A stretch of DNA of 64,000 bases from Streptomyces regalis. GTDB taxonomy: Bacteria > Actinomycetota > Actinomycetes > Streptomycetales > Streptomycetaceae. This document shows, in pieces, positions 58,250 through 64,000 of this stretch. Position 1 is the stretch's first letter; every line of letters begins with the position of its first letter. The notes under the pieces are model-generated. The model made no database searches. It saw only the letters and a list, made by a program, of their open reading frames with translations, and was not told the origin of the DNA. The DNA lies in the NCBI RefSeq assembly GCF_001509475.1, contig NZ_LLZG01000047.1, positions 62,001 through 126,000 of the forward strand, in the 5' to 3' direction. The position numbers and the translations under genes are program-made.

Positions 58250-59338
58250 ATGACCGACACGAAGCCGCCGTCGACGCCGACGGTGCTGTCCTCCATGCCC
58301 GTTGTGGTGATGGCGGTGGTGGCGGTCGCGGACGTCGTCGCCGGGCCGGGGGTGGGGTTCCTCCCGCTCGTGTCGCTCGGACCCGCGTTCTCCGGCCTGG
58401 TCGGAGGGTGGCGGCGTACGGCGGGCTTCGGACTGGTGGCGCTGGTGCTGTGTGTGGCACTCGGGCTCTACGACGGGCTGTTCGAAGAGCGTCGGGGATA
58501 CACCGCGCTGGCCGCGGTGGCGGGTGTCACCGGCATCGGCATCACAGCGGCCGTGATGCGCTCGCGCCGGGAGGTGGAACTGGCCAGCGTGCGGTCGATC
58601 GCCGAGGTTGCCCAGCGGGTGCTGCTGCGGCCGGTTCCGCTGACCGCGGGCCCGCTGCAGGCGGCGGTGTCGTACACCTCGGCGGTCGCCGAGGCCCGGA
58701 TCGGCGGCGACCTGTACGAGGTGGTGGCCTCGCCGCACGGAATCCGGGTGATCGTGGGGGACGTGCAGGGCAAGGGGCTGGCCGCGGTGGAGACGGCGGC
58801 GGTCGTCCTCGGCGCGTTCCGGGAGGCGGCGCACGACGAGCCGGGCCTGGTGGGTCTGGGCGAGCGCTTGGAGCGCAGTGTGGCCCGGGAGCTGGAGGGG
58901 GAGAAGTTCGTCACCGCGATCCTGGCCGAGATCGGCTCGGACCACGAGGCGGTCCTTCTGAACTACGGCCATCCGGCCCCGATGCTGGTACGCCGGGACG
59001 GCACCGTCGACTTCCCGCAGCCGCCCGCATTCGCCCTGCCTCTGGGGCTGGGCGCCCACGGGGGCGACGGCCCGAAGCCGTACCGGGTGGACTTCGCTCC
59101 CGGCGAGCAGCTGCTGCTGTACACCGACGGCGTCACCGAGGCCCGCGACGAGCAGGGGAGTTTCTACCCGCTCGGCGATCGGGCGTACTTGCTGAAGGAG
59201 TTCGACGCGCACCGCGCCCTGGAGGCGCTGCGTGCGGACCTGGCCCAGCATGCCGCCGGGCCGCCTCGCGACGATGCCGCGATGCTCCTGCTGCGTTACC
59301 ACGGTCATGGGGAAGGAAAATCTGTTCCCATGGGGTGA
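58250..59338 (+). CDS. Membrane-anchored SpoIIE/PP2C phosphatase
   Basis: 362 residues. Three to four hydrophobic segments in the first ~105 residues (VVVMAVVAVADVVAGPGVGF; TAGFGLVALVLCVALGLYDG; YTALAAVAGVTGIGITAAVM). Then a SpoIIE phosphatase domain (~130-355) with EARIGGDLYEVVASPHGIRV, VGDVQGKGLAAVETAAVVLG, YTDGVTEARDEQGSFYPLG and PRDDAAMLLLRYHG: metal-binding Asp residues conserved. It dephosphorylates STAS-type anti-sigma antagonists in partner-switching pathways. ATG with TGGAG at 8 bp. The half-site TTTGCATAG lies 85 bp upstream, similar to the palindrome at 59965. A MarR gene follows 34 bp downstream. Confidence 0.9.
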   Translation: MTDTKPPSTPTVLSSMPVVVMAVVAVADVVAGPGVGFLPLVSLGPAFSGLVGGWRRTAGFGLVALVLCVALGLYDGLFEERRGYTALAAVAGVTGIGITAAVMRSRREVELASVRSIAEVAQRVLLRPVPLTAGPLQAAVSYTSAVAEARIGGDLYEVVASPHGIRVIVGDVQGKGLAAVETAAVVLGAFREAAHDEPGLVGLGERLERSVARELEGEKFVTAILAEIGSDHEAVLLNYGHPAPMLVRRDGTVDFPQPPAFALPLGLGAHGGDGPKPYRVDFAPGEQLLLYTDGVTEARDEQGSFYPLGDRAYLLKEFDAHRALEALRADLAQHAAGPPRDDAAMLLLRYHGHGEGKSVPMG

Positions 59339-59372
59339 GTGAGCAGTGCGTTCGGCGCGGTAGAAAGGACGC

Positions 59373-59909
59373 ATGGCGGAGCGCGCGATCCCCGAGGGGG
59401 CCATGGATGATGTCGATGCGGTGACCCGGGCGGTGCTGACCGCGTCCCGGTTGCTGGTGGCGGTCTCCGCCCGCTCCCTTGCCGAGGTCGAGGAGAGAGT
59501 GACGCTTCCGCAGTTCCGGATGCTGGTGGTCCTGCACACGCGGGGTGCCACCAAGCTGGTCGGGCTCGCCGATCTGCTCGGCGTGGCACCGTCCACCGCG
59601 ATGCGCATGGTCGACCGGCTGATCGCGGCCGGGCTCGCCGACCGGCAGACCAACCCCGCCAACCGCCGCGAGACGCTGCTGCGGCTGACCGAGGAGGGGC
59701 GCCACACCGTCGAGAACGTCACCGCCCGGCGCCGGGCCGAGATCGCCGCGATCGTCGAACGGCTCACCCCGACGCAGCGGCTGGCGCTGATCGAGGCGCT
59801 GACCGCCTTCAACGAGGCGGGCGGGGAACCCTTGGCCACGGTGCTGGACGATACGGAGCCGCATCCTCTGGGCTGGGCGGTGGATGTGGCGGCGGCGCGC
59901 GACGCCTGA
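59373..59909 (+). CDS. MarR-family transcriptional regulator
   Basis: 178 residues. N-terminal dimerisation helix (VDAVTRAVLTASRLLVAVSA), winged helix (LPQFRMLVVLHTRGATKLVG; ADLLGVAPSTAMRMVDRLIA; GLADRQTNPANRRETLLRLT, with the DRR-like wing as NRRE), and a C-terminal helix (VERLTPTQRLALIEALTAFN). ATG with AAAGGA upstream. Immediately downstream of the SpoIIE phosphatase gene. A perfect TTGCATAATGCAA palindrome 56 bp after its stop and a related half-site before the phosphatase gene are candidate operators. Confidence 0.9.
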   Translation: MAERAIPEGAMDDVDAVTRAVLTASRLLVAVSARSLAEVEERVTLPQFRMLVVLHTRGATKLVGLADLLGVAPSTAMRMVDRLIAAGLADRQTNPANRRETLLRLTEEGRHTVENVTARRRAEIAAIVERLTPTQRLALIEALTAFNEAGGEPLATVLDDTEPHPLGWAVDVAAARDA

Positions 59910-59964
59910 ACCGCCTCTTGGCCGACGTCGGGTTCGGCCCGAACTTTTCCAGCCCAGACGCGTT

Positions 59965-59977
59965 TTGCATAATGCAA
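59965..59977. promoter_or_regulatory. MarR-type operator palindrome
   Basis: TTGCATAATGCAA is a perfect 13-bp palindrome of the type bound by streptomycete MarR regulators. It lies upstream of the membrane gene at 60124 and downstream of the MarR gene. Confidence 0.55.
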
Positions 59978-60123
59978 GGGAAAGGTGGAGGTGCGGTCCG
60001 GCTGCCGGATCCCGGCAAGGCGGGCCGCGTATGTGTGTCCGGCCGGGGGCAGTGCTGATCGCTCGCCCGTGACGCCAGGATGTCGTGGACGGACAGGGAC
60101 CAGGGCTGGAGGTGGGGACGCGC

Positions 60124-60843
60124 ATGCACCGGGCGAGCCGACCCCTGCCCACCGTAGAACCGCACCTGATGGCCCACCTGCGCACCTCGGTGTGGGGGCC
60201 GGCGGAATTCGTCGGCCTGCCACCGTGGTGGCTGGTCGGGGAAGGGCTCCTCGCCGGAAGTCTCGGGGCTGTGGCCATCGTCGGCACCGCCGTCGTCGGC
60301 GCCTGGTACGGGCTGCCCGCGCTGGCGGCCGGCGAGGCAGGGCTGGTCTGCGCCGTCGCACTCGTCCTCTATCTGGGCATGGTGCGTGCAGGCCGGGCAC
60401 TGGTCGGCCTCGTCGCCGTACTTGCCGTGTGCCTCGCGCTCCAGGTCCCACAGGCGGCCGCGGGCGTGGTGCTGGCGGAGCGTGGGCGCGTGGAATCCGT
60501 GGTGGTGACGTCCGTCGAGGGTGGAGCGACGGCCGCAGCCAGCCGCGGCCGTTACCTGTGCTCGGTAGCCGACCAGGGCGGCATCCCGCTCAGGGTCCGC
60601 ATCTGGCGCGGCTGCGGACAGACCACCCGGCCGGGCGACGTGCTCGCCGTGGTGTACGACCCGAAGGGGCACGTGCCGACACGCGGTGTGGAGGCGGAGG
60701 TGACAGCGGTGGGACCGCTGCGCGACGTGGCCGGCTGGGCCGCCGCGCTGGTCGCCGCGTGCCTGCTGGCAGTCGTCCGCTCCTACCGCCTGACCCACAC
60801 CGCAGCCGCCCCTGCGCACGGCACTGATGCGGCCACACCCTGA
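60124..60843 (+). CDS. Multipass membrane protein of unknown function
   Basis: 239 residues from an ATG with GGAGGTGGGG upstream. Hydrophobic segments at ~45-68 (EGLLAGSLGAVAIVGTAVVG), ~72-95, ~100-130 (ALVGLVAVLAVCLALQVPQA) and a C-terminal helix (GWAAALVAACLLAVVRSY). In between is a soluble domain with two Cys (RYLCSVADQGGIPLRVRIWR; GCGQTTRPGDVLAVVYDPKG). The family is not recognised. A MarR-type palindrome and CTGCC-N7-GGCAA (60002-60018) lie in its upstream region. Confidence 0.75.
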   Translation: MHRASRPLPTVEPHLMAHLRTSVWGPAEFVGLPPWWLVGEGLLAGSLGAVAIVGTAVVGAWYGLPALAAGEAGLVCAVALVLYLGMVRAGRALVGLVAVLAVCLALQVPQAAAGVVLAERGRVESVVVTSVEGGATAAASRGRYLCSVADQGGIPLRVRIWRGCGQTTRPGDVLAVVYDPKGHVPTRGVEAEVTAVGPLRDVAGWAAALVAACLLAVVRSYRLTHTAAAPAHGTDAATP

Positions 60844-60846
60844 TGC

Positions 60847-61254
60847 TCAGCCGGCCGACGGGGAAGGCGACGGCGAGGCGGTGTTCACATCCAGGTCCGG
60901 GCGCGGAGTGAGAACCACGACCGGGGCACCCGGCTGGGGCGCGGGCGCCAGGGCCGTGGCCTGCAGGATCACGATGCCACCAAGTATCAGGCGGAGGGGC
61001 TGAGGCGGCGGATGCTGAGGCCGGGAGCCCAGCCCGACTGCGCGGCTGCCAGCCGCGGTTCGAGTCGTAGCCCCACCGAGTCCGGCCGTCTTTGCCCATG
61101 AAGCATTTTGCCGGGCCGGCCATCTTCGGCGGTACCGAACGAGGGCGAACGCGATGCCGAGTGCGGGCAGGACGTACCTCTTGCGCGCCCATCCGGCGGC
61201 CGAACGATTGAGCCTGAAACCCCATCCGCCTATCCCTGACCAGCCGATCAGCAC
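60847..61254 (-). CDS. Hypothetical membrane protein, uncertain
   Basis: 135-codon frame from GTG next to TAGGAG (spacing too short to be ideal). It has a helix YVLPALGIAFALVRYRRR, a polar middle, and a second hydrophobic stretch PLRLILGGIVILQATALAPA followed by a Pro/Ser-rich end. The middle part in another frame (MGKDGRTRWGYDSNRGWQPR) also looks coding, so a frameshift or merger of two small genes is possible. Confidence 0.4.
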   Translation of the reverse strand: MLIGWSGIGGWGFRLNRSAAGWARKRYVLPALGIAFALVRYRRRWPARQNASWAKTAGLGGATTRTAAGSRAVGLGSRPQHPPPQPLRLILGGIVILQATALAPAPQPGAPVVVLTPRPDLDVNTASPSPSPSAG

Positions 61255-61284
61255 CTCCTAAATGTGGCCGTGGCACATAAGGAC

Positions 61285-61311
61285 AGGGGCCCTCCGTGCC
61301 GGAGGACCCCT
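61285..61311 (-). terminator. Hairpin after amidase gene
   Basis: AGGGGCCCTCCG, loop TGC, CGGAGGACCCCT: 12-bp arms with one mismatch, 28 bp past the amidase stop on the minus strand. Confidence 0.65.
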
Positions 61312-61338
61312 ATCGGCGTGCTGGTATGCGGTGGCGGG

Positions 61339-64000
61339 TTACGGGGTGAGCGTCTGGCCGAGGTGGGCGCCCGTCGGGGTGCCCAAGGCGCTCTTGCTGT
61401 AGTAGACGCCGCCGCTCGTGTCGATGCCGGAGCTGCCGCTGTCCAGCTGGAGGATGACGCCGTTGTAGCTGTCCTCGCCCTCGACGCCGATGGCGAGGTC
61501 GGCGCGGCCCCAGCCGGAGAGGTCCTGCAGGACCACGGCGGAGCCGAACTTGTCGTTGGGCTCGGTCACGCCGGCGATGCCGCTGCGGTCCTGGCTGTAC
61601 CACTGGGCGCCGGAGCCGGTCAGGCCGGAGGAGGTGCCCTTGAGCAGCAGGGCCATGCCGGCGTTGGACTGGTTGGTGCCGCTGCGGGTGATGTCCTCGC
61701 CCGGCATGCCGGTCAGGACGTCGGCGTAGCCGTCGTCGTTGTAGTCGCCGACGGAGACGGAGGCGCCCATGGCGTCGCCGGCTTCGGCGGTACCCGGGAC
61801 ACCGCTGGTGTCCTGGTGGACGGTGCGCATGCCGGTGGTGGTGAAGCCGGTCGAGGTGCCCGGGACGACGGTGACCTGGCCGCCCTTGAAGGCGCCGGAC
61901 TCGGCGGTGAAGGGCTGGCCGATGGCGATGTCGTCGTAGCCGTTGCCGTTGACGTCGCCCACGGCGATGGAGCGGCCGCCCTTGACGGACAGGACGCTCA
62001 CCTTGACCAGGCCGGAGGAGGTGCCCTTGAACCAGGTGACGCGGCCGGTGCCGGACTGGTCGCGGTAGTTGAGGGCCACGTCCGCGTAGCCGTCGCGGTT
62101 GAAGTCGCCGGTGGCGGAGTCGAGGGCGGCGAGCGAGCCGGTGGCGCCGGTGAGCTTGCCGTACTGGGTGGCGCCGCCGGTCAGGCGGGCGTTCCAACTG
62201 CCGCTGTTGCCGGTGCCGGCGGAGAAGACGTCGGCCTTGCCGTCGGCGTTGAAGTCGCCGACCGTGACGGTCGTGCCAAGTTTGGCGCCGGTCTGGGTCA
62301 CCCCGCTGGTGCTGTACATGAACCCGGAGTTCAGGCCGGGACCGTACAGGACGGTGACCGCGCCCCGGTCCTTCGCGGTGCCGAGGTCCTCGCCGGGGGA
62401 GCCGATGGCGAGGTCGGCGTAGCCGTCGCCGTTGACGTCGCCCCACGCGGTGGCGGCGCCGAAGTTGTCGCCGGACTCGTGGCCGCCGGGGACACCGGGG
62501 CTGTTCTGCGTGAAGGAGCGTTTGAACGCGGCGTCCGGCCCGCCCGTGCCACCCGGCACGACCGTCAGCGTGCCGCCGCTGCTCAGCGCCCGGGGCGTGC
62601 CGGCGACCAGGTCGCCCACGCCGTCGCGGTTGAAGTCGGCCGTCGGGATCGCGGAGTTCGCGCCGGCGCTCGCGGCGAAGCGGCGGATCTCACCGAGCTT
62701 GGCGTACATGGTCTGGCCCGGGCACTCGGTGGCGTAGCCGTCGCGGTGGCCGGAGATGGTGTTGAGGGTGGCCTCCTCGCCCTGCTGCCACACCCCGGTG
62801 TTGCCCCCGGCGGTCAGCGTGACCTTGCCGGTCGGATTGCCGCCGTACTGGCCCAGCTTCCACGCGGCGACGCGGGCGACCGACTCCAGCGTGGCCCGGG
62901 TCGGACGAGCCGGCGCGATGCCCTTGGCGGCATCGCCCTGGAAGTCGCCGAGGACGGCGATGCCGGTGGAGTAGCTGTTGAAGCCGTAGGTGTGCGCGCC
63001 CATCACGGGCAGGTCGGCGCCGCCCGCGCGGCCCTCGAATATCTGGCCGCACTTGTCGACCAGGAAGTTGTAGCCGAGGTCGTTCCAGCCGTTGACGTCG
63101 ATGTGGTACGCCATGATGCCGCGCACCAGCGAAGCCGATTGGGCGCAGCTGTAGCTGTTGGAGCCGACGGTGTGGTGCACGAACACCGCCTGCACCTTGT
63201 CGAGGTACGAGGGCGGGTCGGCCACCTTCGACTCGTCCGCGCCCCACTGCGCCCGGGTGGTGATGGGCGGCTGGGTGACGGTGGACGGCGGGGCGCTCGG
63301 CACGGTCTCGGTCGGCGTCGGGGACGCGGAGGCCGAGTCCGTCGGGGTCGCGGTGTCAGTGGGCGACGCCGTGTCCGTCGGCGTCGTGGCCGGGGCCGAC
63401 GTGGCCGGATCCGACGTCGGCGTCTCGGTCGTGGTGCCCGTGGGGGTGACCGTGTCGGTAGGAGCGACGGAGTCGGTCGGCGTTGCGGCGGGGTCGGTCT
63501 CGGCGGCGAACGCGGCCGGCTCGAACTCGGTGGCGATGGACTTGGTCTCGGCGGAGGTCACGCCTGGGTCGACCAGGTTGACCTGGAGCCCGGTAGGCAG
63601 CCCGGCACTCGCCGTGCCGTCCTCGCGCACGACCTGGACCTCGACACCGTCGGACGGGCCGACCCACAGCGGCTCCGAGGCCCCGCGCATGCCCGGCTCG
63701 ACACCCTCCGGCGGATCGGCGCCGAGTTCCAGGTCCTGCCAGGCGCTCCACTCACCGGTGTCCAGGCTGCGGGTGCGCACCTGGGCGGTACCGTCGATCT
63801 GCTTCCTGGGCCCGGTCCAGGAGACGCCCAGCAGCGAGAACTGCTTCGTATTGGTACGCGGCAGCTCCCGCTCCTGGCTGCCGGTGCCCTTCAGCGCGAG
63901 GTCGTAGACCTTCACTGGCCGTTTGGCCCGGTCGGCGTTGCCCGGATCCTCGGACGGGCCGGCCAGCGCGTACGTCGCCACGCCCCCACCCCCCAGGACT
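61339..64000 (-). CDS. Secreted N-acetylmuramoyl-L-alanine amidase with FG-GAP repeats (N-terminus cut by window)
   Basis: At least 886 residues are visible. The frame is open to the last base, reading LGGGGVATYALAGPS, like the end of a signal peptide, so the start is outside. An N-terminal beta-rich region (~20-135) is followed by a long Thr/Pro/Ser linker (~165-240). Then comes a PGRP/amidase_2 domain (~245-430): VFVHHTVGSNSYSC and ISGHRDGYATECPGQTMYAK give zinc-binding His residues. Seven FG-GAP repeats follow (DFNRDGVGDLVAGTP, DVNGDGYADLAIGSPGED, DYNDDGYADVLTGMPGED and others), each with a DxDxDG-like calcium loop, as in integrin-type propellers. Acts on peptidoglycan outside the cell. 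Confidence 0.93.
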   Translation of the reverse strand, partial: VLGGGGVATYALAGPSEDPGNADRAKRPVKVYDLALKGTGSQERELPRTNTKQFSLLGVSWTGPRKQIDGTAQVRTRSLDTGEWSAWQDLELGADPPEGVEPGMRGASEPLWVGPSDGVEVQVVREDGTASAGLPTGLQVNLVDPGVTSAETKSIATEFEPAAFAAETDPAATPTDSVAPTDTVTPTGTTTETPTSDPATSAPATTPTDTASPTDTATPTDSASASPTPTETVPSAPPSTVTQPPITTRAQWGADESKVADPPSYLDKVQAVFVHHTVGSNSYSCAQSASLVRGIMAYHIDVNGWNDLGYNFLVDKCGQIFEGRAGGADLPVMGAHTYGFNSYSTGIAVLGDFQGDAAKGIAPARPTRATLESVARVAAWKLGQYGGNPTGKVTLTAGGNTGVWQQGEEATLNTISGHRDGYATECPGQTMYAKLGEIRRFAASAGANSAIPTADFNRDGVGDLVAGTPRALSSGGTLTVVPGGTGGPDAAFKRSFTQNSPGVPGGHESGDNFGAATAWGDVNGDGYADLAIGSPGEDLGTAKDRGAVTVLYGPGLNSGFMYSTSGVTQTGAKLGTTVTVGDFNADGKADVFSAGTGNSGSWNARLTGGATQYGKLTGATGSLAALDSATGDFNRDGYADVALNYRDQSGTGRVTWFKGTSSGLVKVSVLSVKGGRSIAVGDVNGNGYDDIAIGQPFTAESGAFKGGQVTVVPGTSTGFTTTGMRTVHQDTSGVPGTAEAGDAMGASVSVGDYNDDGYADVLTGMPGEDITRSGTNQSNAGMALLLKGTSSGLTGSGAQWYSQDRSGIAGVTEPNDKFGSAVVLQDLSGWGRADLAIGVEGEDSYNGVILQLDSGSSGIDTSGGVYYSKSALGTPTGAHLGQTLTP

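Noticed and set aside
58175..60451. A 758-codon minus-strand frame
   Set aside because: Spans the antisense of two well-supported genes and the gap between them; no coherent domains.
1..64000. Search for CRISPR arrays, tRNA, rRNA and prophage modules
   Set aside because: No regularly spaced repeats, no tRNA-like cloverleaf with CCA, and no phage structural or integrase genes were seen.

Overview
The window reads as a high-GC actinomycete chromosome or large replicon, most probably Streptomyces. GTG starts are common and GC bias at third codon positions is strong. Many proteins are of streptomycete type: SpoIIE-type phosphatases with anti-sigma ATPase domains, an Rv1733c-family protein, SMI1/KNR4, a roadblock/LC7 protein, DUF2267, a deazaflavin-dependent nitroreductase and an FG-GAP amidase. 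I saw no rRNA, tRNA, CRISPR array, phage structural module or biosynthetic cluster. Genus assignment is inference from gene content.

Layout. 1-13.2 kb is patchy. Intact genes (PAS-SpoIIE-ATPase phosphatase, a lone SufC, DUF2267, universal stress protein, SMI1/KNR4) lie among remnants: IS701, PlsC, an IS5-type transposase broken by a 14-bp duplication, an Rhs fragment, a multicopper oxidase with several lesions, and another DDE transposase. 11.3-20.2 kb is ion transport: SulP, KtrB-KtrA, an intact KdpD, remains of kdpF and kdpE without kdpABC, and a CBS-bearing site-2 protease. 20.4-24.2 kb is an NfeD-flotillin operon and a coupled pair of membrane proteins. 25.6-34.4 kb is a five-gene minus-strand cassette: membrane protein, flotillin, a 1630-residue DUF3686-type AAA ATPase, and two small membrane proteins. 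34.8-38.7 kb holds an RCK-membrane-RCK protein with a non-canonical pore signature and a K+/H+ antiporter. 40-44.3 kb holds regulators and small enzymes. 44.5-46.0 kb is a stomatin-NfeD operon. 46.8-50.0 kb is an overlapping operon NhaP-CBS-ArsB/NhaD followed by a frameshifted small membrane gene. 50.5-52.8 kb is a MarR/GbsR regulator divergent from an ABC-2 exporter. 53-64 kb holds an alpha/beta hydrolase, a truncated KhtT, a roadblock protein, a lactonase pseudogene, a Ddn-like reductase, a second SpoIIE phosphatase, a MarR regulator and a secreted amidase running off the right edge.

The common theme is monovalent-cation homeostasis and membrane organisation. Within 20-46 kb there are three separate SPFH (flotillin/stomatin) loci. 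K+ and Na+ transporters or their regulators occur at five places, and two of these (kdp and kht) are decayed.

A 19-nt element, GCCGGGAAGCCTGGTCGGC in transcript sense, occurs four times exactly and once degenerately, always in non-coding or decayed sequence. Three of the exact copies sit 20-60 nt before start codons, including those of SulP and NhaP. The fourth precedes a start codon whose gene appears lost. It looks like a cation-related leader RNA. A perfect spaced palindrome, ATTGCC-N7-GGCAAT, lies upstream of the NfeD-flotillin operon and again in the NhaP intergenic region.

Many genes carry single-base lesions or truncations. This fits a decaying accessory region, but isolated frameshifts could also be sequencing errors.
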